The position numbers and the translations under genes are program-made. A DNA stretch of 64,000 nucleotides from Planctomycetia bacterium. Lineage in GTDB: Bacteria > Planctomycetota > Planctomycetia > Gemmatales > HRBIN36. Positions within the stretch are counted from its first letter, which is position 1. Each line of letters opens with the position of its first letter. The DNA lies in NCBI GenBank assembly GCA_016795155.1, contig JAEUIE010000053.1, positions 171,781 to 235,780 of the forward strand. Reading direction: 5' to 3'. Below are positions 1 through 9,250 of the stretch, one piece after another. Under the pieces are notes generated by a model, which had not been told where the DNA came from, did no database searches, and saw nothing but the letters and a program-made list of their open reading frames with translations.

Positions 1-26
1 AAGCTTCAAGCCTGAGCTTGAAGCTT
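1..26 (-). terminator. Terminator-like hairpin at left edge
   Basis: A perfect 10-bp inverted repeat (1-10 with 17-26, 6-base loop) lies 23 bases past the stop of the minus-strand dehydrogenase gene. Any T tract on the minus strand would fall outside the window, so terminator function is inferred from position and stem only. Confidence 0.45.
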
Positions 27-48
27 TGAATAACATCCAATGTTGATC

Positions 49-1422
49 TTAATATTCGCGGTTCTTCTTGCGACCCGGTTCGGGAATCGGGTAAATGCCT
101 TCGGCATTTGCTTTTACCGGAGCAGGCGAATCGATGGTGAGTTTATCCACATCGGGAGCCATCTCGTGGTCGTGGTTCATCATCTGATCCAGCGTGACTT
201 CACTGCAAGTATGACTGGCAAGCCGACCCATGGCAGTGACCAGACTTGCCATGGCTCCACGTCGGGCTTCGTTATGAGGCTTGTCATCACGAATGGACTG
301 AATGAGATTGTCCCATTCAAGTTGGTAGGGATTATTTTCACGAGCCTTACATTTCCAGATAATATTCTCCGTTTTCATTTGATGACCCTTGAAGGTCTTG
401 CAGCGGGCAGGAGAATGGCCTGAAGCCGAGATGACCGCTGCACCCTTGGTGCCATGTGCATAACTGGCGAACTCTTCGCGTGCACCAGTGATACATCGGC
501 CTTCCAGATACATCTTCGTGCCATCTTCGAAGGTGTATTCCACGGTGTAATTGTCGAAATTCTGATCGACAAAGTCTTTGCGGTAATGACGGCCACCGTT
601 GCCTGATGCTTTGACAGGCCAGGCGTCTTTCATCCAGCAGCATTCGTCAATGTTATGGATGTAGAAGTCGCTGAATGCTCCACCACTGGCCCAGAGGAAA
701 CCGTGGAAATTGCGAATCTGGTATTCCAGTTCATTTAATTTCTCAGGTTTCTTCCTGACTTGGAAGGTTCCAACCGGGCCATGCATGCGATAAGCACGCA
801 GCAGAGTGATGTCTCCGATCTCACCCTTTTTGATGCGATCAAAGAGTTCCTGGCGAACTTCGCAATGTCGGCACATCAGGCCAACACCTACCTTGAGGCC
901 AGCTTTCTCCGATTCATCAGCCAAGGCCAGCATTTTTCGCGTGCTGGGGCCATCAACCGTAGTTGGCTTTTCCATGAAGACGTTGAGTTTCTTTTTGATT
1001 GCATACTGGAAGAATGGCCAGCGGAAGGCAGGAGGAGTGGCAAAGATCACCACGTCGCCGGGTTTCAACACATCCATAGCATTCTTGAATGCATCGTACC
1101 CGACAAACTTGTTTTCATCTTTCACGGCGAGTCGTTCTTCATTATCTACTCGACGTTTCAATTCATCGTAACTGGATTTCAACCTGTCTTGGAACGCATC
1201 AGCCATAGCGGTTATGCGGATGGGGCCAGACCTGGTAGCGATTGCGTTCTGGGCAGCGCCTGTGCCACGGCCGCCACAGCCAATCAGCGCAACGTCAATG
1301 GTGTTATTTTCACCAGCATGTACGCTGGGAATGCTTACGCCGGCAAGTGATGAGGTTGCGACGATTCCAGTAGTTGTTTTGATAACATCGCGACGAGAGG
1401 GGGAATTCAATCGTTCGGACAC
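49..1422 (-). CDS. TAT-exported Gfo/Idh/MocA family oxidoreductase
   Basis: Predicted NAD(P)-dependent sugar or inositol-type dehydrogenase exported in folded form. The N-terminus has a twin-arginine signal (SRRDVIK followed by a hydrophobic stretch ending at an AxA-like SVHAG). The Rossmann motif VALIGCGGRGTG follows, then EKPTTVDG, the usual EKP lysine motif of the family. I chose a GTG start at 1422 (457 residues) rather than the longer ORF to 1512, because AGGAG sits 7 bases upstream and the TAT motif then falls at the very start. Planctomycetes carry many such secreted paralogues, so the substrate cannot be named. It is transcribed away from the upstream ABC gene with about 140 bases between them. 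Confidence 0.9.
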   Translation of the reverse strand: MSERLNSPSRRDVIKTTTGIVATSSLAGVSIPSVHAGENNTIDVALIGCGGRGTGAAQNAIATRSGPIRITAMADAFQDRLKSSYDELKRRVDNEERLAVKDENKFVGYDAFKNAMDVLKPGDVVIFATPPAFRWPFFQYAIKKKLNVFMEKPTTVDGPSTRKMLALADESEKAGLKVGVGLMCRHCEVRQELFDRIKKGEIGDITLLRAYRMHGPVGTFQVRKKPEKLNELEYQIRNFHGFLWASGGAFSDFYIHNIDECCWMKDAWPVKASGNGGRHYRKDFVDQNFDNYTVEYTFEDGTKMYLEGRCITGAREEFASYAHGTKGAAVISASGHSPARCKTFKGHQMKTENIIWKCKARENNPYQLEWDNLIQSIRDDKPHNEARRGAMASLVTAMGRLASHTCSEVTLDQMMNHDHEMAPDVDKLTIDSPAPVKANAEGIYPIPEPGRKKNREY

Positions 1423-1562
1423 AATCTCGCTCCTGGTGTGAAAATGGCGGAATAAACCGGCGGGAATCGGTACTGATTTTATTATACAGCCGATACTAAC
1501 GAAGATACTCACTCGAATGCTCAGAAGCGAGTCTAAACTTCATCTCTGCCATTTTTTCTTCA

Positions 1563-2672
1563 TTAACCGGCTCGACGGTAAGCCCGGTCACGCAGTTTGT
1601 CGATTTGCATCCGACGTTGAGCTTCAGGTGCATAGGCGTCAAATTCGCCGCCATTTGGCTCGATCAGGCAAAAGACATGGTAGGCCATTCGGCGCAGTTC
1701 CAGATCTCGCCGTTCCAGAGCATCTACTAAATGAGGCAAGGCAGGCCTTCCGATATTGAGAAGTTCATGTTCAGCTTTATCTTTTTCCGATCCCTTCAAC
1801 TGTTCAATCAATTCAAATACTCGTTCATGTTTAAGCACCGCATCTATGGTTTGAGCCGGAGCCATATTGCTCATGGACAGAATTTGCGGTGCAGCATCAG
1901 CAACGAAACCTCTTCCCTGCTGTTCTTCCGCAAAGTTCTGACCCAGGTAACGGGCAATCACTGTCTGATTCTTCACAATTTCATCTGGTGTACCTTGGGC
2001 AACCACCGATCCATCAGTGATGACATAAGACCGATCGGTAATGCGGAGGGTTTCCCGAACATTGTGATCGGTTATCAGAATGGAGATGCCTCGCTTGCAC
2101 AAATTACGAACAATCACCTGAATTTCGCTGATGGTGATCGGATCGATGCCCGTAAACGGTTCATCAAGCAAAATCAAAAGAGGTTCAGTTGCCAGGCATC
2201 GGGCAATTTCCAGACGACGTTTTTCACCGCCTGAGAGCGTTTGAGCAATACTGTTTTTCAGACGATGCAGTCCGAACTCTTCCAGCTTGGCGTGGGTAAT
2301 TTCCAGTCGTTGTTCTGCGTTGGGCCGTTTACCCTGCAAGGAACGTAAGCCGGGCATGGCTTCCAACACTGCAAGGATATTCTGTTCAACCGTCAACTTG
2401 CGAAAGATGCTAGATTCCTGAGAAAGGTACCCCAGCCCCAGTCGGGCACGCTGGTACATTGGCCAGTTCGTCACTGTCTTTTCTGCAAAGCTGACTTTGC
2501 CACGGTCTGGCTTCACCATTCCGGTGGTCATGCGGAAACTGGTTGTCTTCCCAGCACCATTGGGGCCTAGGAGCCCGACAACTTCACCTTGATTGACATG
2601 AAAGCCAACGCCGTTGACCACTTTGCGTCGGCCATAGGTTTTTTCAAGCCCTTCGACAGTCAGCAGCGACAT
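1563..2672 (-). CDS. lptB: LptB-type ABC transporter ATPase with C-terminal extension
   Basis: ATPase of the lipopolysaccharide export bridge, acting on the cytoplasmic side of the inner membrane. Walker A is GPNGAGKTT, the signature is LSGGEKRR, and Walker B is LLILLDEPFTGIDP; the region after Walker A matches LptB closely. LptB is normally about 240 residues. This protein has 369, and the extra C-terminal ~120 residues look like a short HEAT-like helical repeat (PALPHLVDALERRDLELRR). GAGGA lies 8 bases before the ATG. The upstream gene (2709-4190) is on the same strand with a 36-base gap, so the two may be cotranscribed. No other lpt gene is in the window. What the extension does is unknown. 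Confidence 0.85.
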   Translation of the reverse strand: MSLLTVEGLEKTYGRRKVVNGVGFHVNQGEVVGLLGPNGAGKTTSFRMTTGMVKPDRGKVSFAEKTVTNWPMYQRARLGLGYLSQESSIFRKLTVEQNILAVLEAMPGLRSLQGKRPNAEQRLEITHAKLEEFGLHRLKNSIAQTLSGGEKRRLEIARCLATEPLLILLDEPFTGIDPITISEIQVIVRNLCKRGISILITDHNVRETLRITDRSYVITDGSVVAQGTPDEIVKNQTVIARYLGQNFAEEQQGRGFVADAAPQILSMSNMAPAQTIDAVLKHERVFELIEQLKGSEKDKAEHELLNIGRPALPHLVDALERRDLELRRMAYHVFCLIEPNGGEFDAYAPEAQRRMQIDKLRDRAYRRAG

Positions 2673-2708
2673 GGATGTATTCCTCAGGATCTGAAACTGT
2701 CACTACGC

Positions 2709-4190
2709 TTAGCGAGGCGGCTGGTTAACCACCGTGCCTGAATTCAGGAAACCTGCTTTATTTGCTGGCTCATTGAATGCTGGCGCCTTCTTGGCGTTTT
2801 CCATGCGATTGATTTGTTCCAACACTTCTTCTGAAAAAGCGGGTAGTGGAGAAACAATGTTATTCTGGTAGGTACCAGCATTCACAATGTGCATGCGAGT
2901 GGGCAGCGGCTCGGTTGGTGCTGGTATGGTCGGCGAAATCCCTAGGCGTTTGAGGTAATCCTGAAATTCCGCCAACGTCCGGGGATCATTCTTCCTGGGC
3001 TCATTAGGCTTGGCTGGTGGTACCTGTTGAGGTTCAGGCTTGTTGCCTGACTGCCCTTTGCCTGAAACACCGGGAATACTTGGCAAACCACCTGGTGAAG
3101 AACTTTGTTTAGGCTCTTCAACGGGTGGTTTGTTAGCCACTGATGCAGGCGTTTTATCAGCTACTTGCTGTATGGCTGCTCCGCTCATGCCTGGAATCGT
3201 TGGTAAAGTGCTTGATTCAGCCTTTTCACTGGCTGGAAGCACTTTCGTTGTGGCATCATTTGCTTCTTCCATGCTGGCAAAAGTATTTGCGGACTTCCCA
3301 AGGCTCTGCTGACTGCCAGTTGGACTCGATTCTGATTTGGCGATTTCCGGTTGCTTGCCAGTTGCGTAATAGACCCATTGGCGCAACACGGCAAACTGAT
3401 CCTTCGAGACCGGCCACTGTTTAATGTTGCCGTGAGGCTGAAACGCTCGTTGCAGCAGTTCACTTGCATCGGGCTTAACTTCGTCAACCAGTGCAAGAAC
3501 GCGTTCCAGGTTGTATTTAGTCATAGCTGGCGAAGCAGGTACGCCGTTCAGTCCTCGTTTCAGGACAAAAGCACGTTTGCCTTCACTGACACCATGACAT
3601 GCACCAGTACCGCATCCGCTCATCAGCGTGGGTTGTATACGCAATGCAAAATCTTGAGTAGCCTGCGGAGTCAGCATGGTTGGCCAGTCTTCGAGTTTGA
3701 CTGGTTGCAAAGGCAATACTGTATTGCCGGGCAATGCAGGAATGTCTGGTGAACTGGAAGAAGGCTTATTCTGGTGTGCTATCCATTGCCGAGCTAATGT
3801 TTGTGCCTGCGAACTTCGCGGATCGGCTTTCAAGGCTGCGTTAATCTCCAGCTTGGCTTCCGCTAGTAGCTCATGATTCATGCAGAATTGTGCCAGGCGG
3901 CAATGCTCGTTGGGATCTTCAGGTACACTGCATTTCTTAAGGTAGGCATAGGCTTCTAACGGCCCTGAACAAACCTTGGCAACCATAGAAGCTGGATAAC
4001 GCGATTCCCCGCTGCTGGATTTGCTGCGGATGATGTAGAAACTACCTTCCTGCACAACGCGGCCCGAGAGAACTGCTCCATTTTTGAGAAGCAGGAAATC
4101 AACCGGTGCAGGAGGATCAGCATGCAGTTGGCATACTATCCCCAGCAATACAAGAACTAGAGCCATCCATGGCTTCATACGGTATCCCAT
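2709..4190 (-). CDS. Secreted TPR-like / PSCyt-like haem-motif protein
   Basis: Function unknown. It has an N-terminal signal peptide (hydrophobic core VLVLLGIVCQLHA), a small beta-rich domain (LLLKNGAVLSGRVV) and a TPR-like helical repeat near residues 95-135. A planctomycete cytochrome-like segment follows with CGTGACHG, a CxxxCH motif as in PSCyt-type domains. The C-terminal half is low-complexity and rich in Pro, Ser and Lys. Starts are possible at 4190 or at the internal ATG 4178, which has GGGA 7 bases upstream. It lies directly upstream of lptB on the same strand. Export is well supported; haem binding is inferred from one motif. Confidence 0.75.
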   Translation of the reverse strand: MGYRMKPWMALVLVLLGIVCQLHADPPAPVDFLLLKNGAVLSGRVVQEGSFYIIRSKSSSGESRYPASMVAKVCSGPLEAYAYLKKCSVPEDPNEHCRLAQFCMNHELLAEAKLEINAALKADPRSSQAQTLARQWIAHQNKPSSSSPDIPALPGNTVLPLQPVKLEDWPTMLTPQATQDFALRIQPTLMSGCGTGACHGVSEGKRAFVLKRGLNGVPASPAMTKYNLERVLALVDEVKPDASELLQRAFQPHGNIKQWPVSKDQFAVLRQWVYYATGKQPEIAKSESSPTGSQQSLGKSANTFASMEEANDATTKVLPASEKAESSTLPTIPGMSGAAIQQVADKTPASVANKPPVEEPKQSSSPGGLPSIPGVSGKGQSGNKPEPQQVPPAKPNEPRKNDPRTLAEFQDYLKRLGISPTIPAPTEPLPTRMHIVNAGTYQNNIVSPLPAFSEEVLEQINRMENAKKAPAFNEPANKAGFLNSGTVVNQPPR

Positions 4191-4239
4191 AACCCCGCAC
4201 TATAACGAGGTTGCCAATCAGGTCAAGGCAGGAACTCAT

Positions 4240-5100
4240 TCATATTCTTTCGCAATAAATAATTCTTGCGATTATCTCCTCCAGCAAATTCTCCGTAACG
4301 GCATGCCGCAACCATAGATAACTTGTCGTCAGTCGCGGATTTATTTCGATGGCTACATCCTGATCTTCTCCCAAAACTGCATCAATGCCGACGTAACCAT
4401 TCAGACCGGGGATGTTAGCAACAGCCTGGCAGGCAATGTTGATGGTTCGTTGTTGCAGCATTTCATCCTGCACCAACTCGCCTCCGAGGTAGCGAAATCT
4501 ACCATCAGTAGAAATATGTTGCTTGCAGGGGGGCAGTGGGGTGATTTCGCCATCGGGTGCTATGAGCAATGCTGCGCTGACGGCCTGCCCCGGATGGTAT
4601 TCCTGAAGGATTGCATCTGATCCGAGTTGTTCGCCGTTCCACCAGGCGATGTCGAGTGAACCGGCACCGTAGCGGTGTTTGCGAAGGAATTTGCCTGGCT
4701 GAATGAGTGGAGAGTCAGGCAACCAGGTCATTGGAGTCAAAACATGATGCATTTGCCAATGCTGGTAGAGGTTCCATTTGTCTGCAGTGAATCGAATGGC
4801 TTCCGAATTGGGGCCAAGAAGTGGGCAACATGCATCTTCAACACTTTTAACACATGCTTGGAGGATGCCATCAAATTCTGGAGCAATGATTAAGGCGCAA
4901 TCGGCTTTTCGAGCAGTTTCATACAATCTTTCCGTGAAGCCGGTTGATGAGTCAGAAACCGCAACCGGTTCCCAGCCATGAAGTTGCTGGGCATCTTCCC
5001 ATACTGCATCGAACATGGCTCGGCCTTCCCGCCGCACTGATTCGGGCAAGTTGGCTGAAGCAGATTGAGCACAGGCATGTTCGTAGATTAAAAGCTTCAT
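4240..5100 (-). CDS. ATP-grasp domain ligase, MfnD-like
   Basis: 286-residue predicted ATP-grasp enzyme that would join a carboxylate to an amine using ATP. The N-terminal pattern (LLIYEHACAQ, then EGRAMFDAVWED) and the C-terminal IDAVLGEDQDVAIEINPRLTTSY match the ATP-grasp metal and nucleotide site, with the acidic and Asn residues of EINPR conserved. Planctomycetes carry the tetrahydromethanopterin C1 pathway, and MfnD-like ligases (tyramine-glutamate ligase) have this size and layout. Assignment to that reaction is inference. It is divergent from 5150 with a 49-base gap. Confidence 0.7.
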   Translation of the reverse strand: MKLLIYEHACAQSASANLPESVRREGRAMFDAVWEDAQQLHGWEPVAVSDSSTGFTERLYETARKADCALIIAPEFDGILQACVKSVEDACCPLLGPNSEAIRFTADKWNLYQHWQMHHVLTPMTWLPDSPLIQPGKFLRKHRYGAGSLDIAWWNGEQLGSDAILQEYHPGQAVSAALLIAPDGEITPLPPCKQHISTDGRFRYLGGELVQDEMLQQRTINIACQAVANIPGLNGYVGIDAVLGEDQDVAIEINPRLTTSYLWLRHAVTENLLEEIIARIIYCERI

Positions 5101-5149
5101 CGCTGTTTCTGCACTTGAGATTTTATCTGTTCACAGATACGCTTTAAGC

Positions 5150-5749
5150 ATGAGCAAGGCTATTGAATTGCAGCCGGTGACCTGGGAAAGGATGATGCGT
5201 GCCGTGGAGAAAGTGCGCGAGAGATTATTGCGTGCAACACAAGCACTGGAACAGGCTGGTATTCCGTATGCCGTGGTTGGTGGCAACGCTGTAGCAGCCT
5301 GGGTATCGCGGGTGGATGAATCTGCGGTACGTAATACTGCGGATGTCGATTTACTTATCAATCGTTCGGATCTTTCAGCCGTAACCATGGCACTGGAGCA
5401 AGCCGGCTTTCGCTATCGTCATGGCGCAGGCATTCATATGTTTCTCGATGGCCCCAATGCCAAAGCGCGTGATGCTGTGCATGTACTGTTTGCTGGTGAG
5501 AAAGTACGGCAAGAATATGTAAGTACAAGTCCGCTGGTTACTGAATCGGTCACCGCACAACTTGCCAATTTCAAGCACATTGATTTAGAAGCACTTACAA
5601 GAATGAAACTGAACTCGTTCAGAGATAAGGATCGAATGCATCTACGTGATTTAATTTCGGTCGGCTTACTAGATCAATCGTGGCCTGCACGGTTCGAACC
5701 GCCCTTGGCTGCCCGGCTGCAGGAACTGCTGGATAATCCCGAAGACTAA
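5150..5749 (+). CDS. Nucleotidyltransferase-fold protein
   Basis: 199-residue protein with the minimal nucleotidyltransferase signature: GGNAVAAW followed by the acidic pair in TADVDLLI. Similar proteins are annotated as DUF6036 or AbiEii-like nucleotidyltransferases. No partner antitoxin is adjacent, since the neighbours are unrelated housekeeping-type genes, so a toxin-antitoxin role is not supported. It converges on the flavoprotein gene with a 4-base overlap of the stop codons. Confidence 0.6.
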   Translation: MSKAIELQPVTWERMMRAVEKVRERLLRATQALEQAGIPYAVVGGNAVAAWVSRVDESAVRNTADVDLLINRSDLSAVTMALEQAGFRYRHGAGIHMFLDGPNAKARDAVHVLFAGEKVRQEYVSTSPLVTESVTAQLANFKHIDLEALTRMKLNSFRDKDRMHLRDLISVGLLDQSWPARFEPPLAARLQELLDNPED

Positions 5750-7008
5750 TCTTCACTCATCGAACGTCCTGCCAGCCAGCCTGTGCTGAATGCTGCCTGG
5801 AAGTTGTACCCGCCAATCGGGCCATCAATATCGAGAACTTCCCCTGCCAGCCAGAGGTTTGGTACGATCTTACTTCGCATGGTGCTTGAATCGACTTCTT
5901 TCAAATGTACTCCGCCTGCTGTGACCTCCGCTTTGGGGAATCCCAATGTGCCTTGCAAGACGAACTCGGTTGATTTGATCCATCTCAGCACATTGGTACG
6001 TTCCGATTTGTTGAGTTCAGACATTTTTCTATCCATCGGCACCTGGGCCTGCTGCATCAGGGCTTCGACCAGGCGGTGTGGCAACTTTTGTCCCAAAAGA
6101 GTTGCTACCTGCCGTTTGCCACCAGCGTTTGCTTCCTGCAGAAGCCATTGCTGTAACGCTGCATCGGTGTCGTCAGGCAGCCAGTCGCATCGCAGACGCA
6201 ACTGTTTAGGATGCGGATGGCCTGTGTAAGCCCGGCTCACATTCAGTGCTGCAGGGCCGGAACAGCCCAGATGCGTGAAGAGAAACGATGAACGGGCTGT
6301 GTGCAGAATCTGCTTTCTGCCCGATTGCGTAGTGTCGATCATGGCTACTATCGTATCTGGCAACGTGATGCCCTGCAGAGCCTGCGCCCACGGTATCTGC
6401 CAGGTGAAAGGCACGAGAGCAGGGCGGGGTGGCACAATCGTGTGTCCCAGTTCACTGAGCCAGGCATATGCATCGCCGGTGGTGCCACAGCCAGGGTACG
6501 ATTGCCCACCGGTGGTTATCATCAATCGCTTGCAGGTATAATCCTGTTGCGTGGTTTGGACCTGCCAATGCTGTGCATCGTTTAACTGAATGAGTTTTTG
6601 AACCGCTTCCCTTAGTTGAAGTATTGCGCCACTGCGATTTAGACGTTTCACAAATCCATGCTGGATATCGACAGCACTATCGCTGGCAGGGAATATCTTG
6701 CCTGTGGACTCAGTCTTGAGTTCTATCCCCTCTGACTCCACGTAATGAATCAGATCCTGCGGGCTGAGGGCGGCCAGCGGCGAATGCAGGAATTTGCCCT
6801 GATAATCGGGGAAGGCGGAGATGATGCCTTTACGGTCGGTAGCATGCGTCAGGTTGCAGCGGGTGCCTCCCGACATCAGAATCTTGACACCAGGCTTGGG
6901 CGCCTTTTCCAGAAGCAGCACCCGTTTGCCACCTTCTGCGGCACGGGTAGCGCCAATCAGGCCGGCAGCGCCTGCTCCGATCACTATGACATCCCAGACA
7001 TTCGTCAT
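5746..7008 (-). CDS. HI0933/YhiN-family FAD-dependent oxidoreductase
   Basis: Cytosolic flavoprotein of unknown substrate. The dinucleotide-binding motif VIVIGAGAAGL is at the N-terminus. The family hallmark GGTRCNLTH follows, with TTGGQSYPGCG mid-protein and WLAGEVLDIDGPIGGYNFQ near the C-terminus. I set the start at ATG 7008 (420 residues), because the extra residues of the longer ORF to 7095 overlap the divergent gene and precede the FAD motif with no family similarity. The ribosome-binding site is weak. Confidence 0.88.
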   Translation of the reverse strand: MTNVWDVIVIGAGAAGLIGATRAAEGGKRVLLLEKAPKPGVKILMSGGTRCNLTHATDRKGIISAFPDYQGKFLHSPLAALSPQDLIHYVESEGIELKTESTGKIFPASDSAVDIQHGFVKRLNRSGAILQLREAVQKLIQLNDAQHWQVQTTQQDYTCKRLMITTGGQSYPGCGTTGDAYAWLSELGHTIVPPRPALVPFTWQIPWAQALQGITLPDTIVAMIDTTQSGRKQILHTARSSFLFTHLGCSGPAALNVSRAYTGHPHPKQLRLRCDWLPDDTDAALQQWLLQEANAGGKRQVATLLGQKLPHRLVEALMQQAQVPMDRKMSELNKSERTNVLRWIKSTEFVLQGTLGFPKAEVTAGGVHLKEVDSSTMRSKIVPNLWLAGEVLDIDGPIGGYNFQAAFSTGWLAGRSMSED

Positions 7009-7084
7009 CTCATTTCTCTGGTTCCAAACTGTCTCCACATTGTACGATAGGAATGTTGACTCTTGAAATCTTCTGGTTGTTTCG

Positions 7085-9055
7085 ATGCAGGCCAAGTTTC
7101 CCCAGTATCGACATGCACTCCTGCTGGTGACACTTCTGGGGATGTTGCTTCTCTGGCTCGTTGGCTATCTCGCTCCAGTTCAAACGATTTGGGAGAAGAA
7201 TGATGCGACCTTCCTGAAACGGACAGTCAAGCAGCTTGAAGGAATTCAGATCGATGCTGCGGGGAATTATCAAACAGGGACTGTTTCCGGTTGGCTGGAA
7301 TGGACGGATGATTCACTCAAAGGACTGCAATATCTGAAGCTGTCTCTGCAGGCATCCACGGTTGTACAATCGGATCAATGGCTTTTACAGTTCAAGACAA
7401 ACAATGTCGATTATTATGATCCCGATTACCTGCGTACCCGGACGCTACATCCACTGGTTGAATACCGGGGTGACTTCGCAGAAATAACGTGGTTTCTGCC
7501 AGAACCTGCTACCGCATTTCGCGTGCAGGTTCCTTCTTTAACTCGTTTTAGTCTGAATCAGTTTGCCGCTGCGGGTATTGATCCTACACAGCACGCAAGG
7601 CATTATCAACTGCTGGTCTTGAAACTGGTGCTCTTGTCTCTCACTCTTGGCAGCTTCATCTGCTGGTTGATTGGTATCTGTTCCGCCGGTTTCACAGCAT
7701 TGAACCTGAATGGACTTATCAGCACTGGCATTTTACTGGTGCATGGCATAGTTCTGATATTCCTTCTTCCCCCTTTTCAAGGCCCTGATGAGAACAGGCA
7801 TTGGAAAGCTGCGATGAAACTGTATCGATCTGATGGCCAGCAAGGTTCCATCCTGCATAGCCTGCCCGGCATACTGAATGCAGAGAAGCCACGCTGGCGT
7901 TCGGAGGTTCCTTTTCAGGCACTTCGTCTCAAATCGCTGAAAGATCATGCATTGCAACCTGCTGAGAACATTGATGTAGGTTACGTCAAGCATTGGGGTT
8001 ATCCGCTGGTGGGTTTGATTTCGACCGTCTTTCCCACCGTTACAAGCGTTCAGGAAGCACTCTGCTTTTACTTCCTTTGCAGAATGGTTCCGTTACTTCT
8101 GCTCGTATTGCTGGTGTATCAGTCCTGGCAGATGGGTGCAGGCTCATGGACACTGGTAACCTTCTGTTCGCTGCCTCTGGTGTTGCAGCAATCGACTATC
8201 ATCTCAACGGATACGGTTCCCATCCTTGGTACGTTTGCCGTGATGCTGTTGCTGATTCACCTGCGTTCATTATCATCTACATTCAGTTGGATAACTGTTT
8301 GGCTCATTTGTTTACTGGTGATTGCCGCCAAGCCGCCCATCTATGCATTGATCGTGCTGTTGCCTCTCAGTGAATTGAACTGGAAACGATGGTTGCGTTG
8401 GCAATTCGTGGTACCTGCACTTGCTGTTATCATGCTAATAGCTGCGGCAGGCATCTGGTTGCTTTGGCGAGTGGTGGATAGTGCGGGCATGGAACTGGGT
8501 AAGGAAGCCAGGCTGCAACTGCAATACCTGATGACCGGCGAGGGCATTGCTCAATTCATCCAGGCTGCGATGGAATATCCCGGGCGGTTTCTGAATCCTT
8601 CAGCCTGGTGCGGGCCGTTAGGATGGCTTGATACCAACATTTCGCCTCAACATGTGTCGCTGTTGCTGACCAGCCTTTTGATTGCAGTCTGCTTCGATCT
8701 TGCTGCCTGGTTCAGGCAATCGGGTTCGTGGAATGAAGCAGCTTTCTATAAGCTGCTTACGACCGTTGTAAGCGTGATCGTGATGGGCCTCATTGTCTGG
8801 TGGAGCCTGGCTCTGGTGATGTATCTGACGATAACGCCTTACCAGGCGGATAGTATTGTGGGAATGCAGGTGCGTTACATGTTCCCGGTGCTGATGGCGT
8901 TGATTCTGTGGCCAGTCCATCGGTTCAAGACCTGTCTTTCTCCGGTGTCTGAAACACAGCAGCAATGGAGGTTGCCTGGTTATGTGCTTTTGTTTTTAGC
9001 GCTATGCCGGGTTATTTTCCTGGCTGGCGATTTGCAGTTACGGTATTGGGGTTAA
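7085..9055 (+). CDS. DUF2142 polytopic membrane protein
   Basis: 656-residue integral membrane protein with an N-terminal membrane helix, a soluble segment of about 130 residues, then many hydrophobic helices. The motif PPFQGPDENRHW matches the DUF2142 hallmark (PPxxxPDExxH). These proteins resemble GT-C glycosyltransferases that use lipid-linked sugars on the outer face of the membrane, but no activity has been assigned to this one. It is divergent from the flavoprotein with a 76-base gap. Confidence 0.82.
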   Translation: MQAKFPQYRHALLLVTLLGMLLLWLVGYLAPVQTIWEKNDATFLKRTVKQLEGIQIDAAGNYQTGTVSGWLEWTDDSLKGLQYLKLSLQASTVVQSDQWLLQFKTNNVDYYDPDYLRTRTLHPLVEYRGDFAEITWFLPEPATAFRVQVPSLTRFSLNQFAAAGIDPTQHARHYQLLVLKLVLLSLTLGSFICWLIGICSAGFTALNLNGLISTGILLVHGIVLIFLLPPFQGPDENRHWKAAMKLYRSDGQQGSILHSLPGILNAEKPRWRSEVPFQALRLKSLKDHALQPAENIDVGYVKHWGYPLVGLISTVFPTVTSVQEALCFYFLCRMVPLLLLVLLVYQSWQMGAGSWTLVTFCSLPLVLQQSTIISTDTVPILGTFAVMLLLIHLRSLSSTFSWITVWLICLLVIAAKPPIYALIVLLPLSELNWKRWLRWQFVVPALAVIMLIAAAGIWLLWRVVDSAGMELGKEARLQLQYLMTGEGIAQFIQAAMEYPGRFLNPSAWCGPLGWLDTNISPQHVSLLLTSLLIAVCFDLAAWFRQSGSWNEAAFYKLLTTVVSVIVMGLIVWWSLALVMYLTITPYQADSIVGMQVRYMFPVLMALILWPVHRFKTCLSPVSETQQQWRLPGYVLLFLALCRVIFLAGDLQLRYWG

Positions 9056-9129
9056 TTTCTGGTTTGTGGTCATCTCGCTCCGTCGAGATGATGGGATCGC
9101 GCGATGTGAGTAAATATTCCGCGCGACTT

Positions 9130-9170
9130 ACCCCCTCACCCCGGCCCCTCTCCCACAAGTGGGAGAAAGA
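9130..9170. repeat. REP-like GC-rich palindromic element
   Basis: A C-rich run (CCCCCTCACCCCGGCCCC) leads into an 8-bp hairpin (9149-9156 with 9159-9166, AA loop). The shape is that of the dispersed CCCTCACCC-type intergenic repeats known from many genomes. Other copies cannot be counted from this window. Confidence 0.4.
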
Positions 9171-9250
9171 GAACATTCAGCAGGAATCTGCTTGACTTCA
9201 ATAATTGTGCCGATTCAAATCCTACTTATTATCCCACAACGCTCGCCCGA

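Noticed and set aside
5150..5749. AbiE-type toxin in the core region
   Set aside because: It has a nucleotidyltransferase motif but no adjacent antitoxin-like gene, unlike the AbiE pair at 27.6-29.3 kb.
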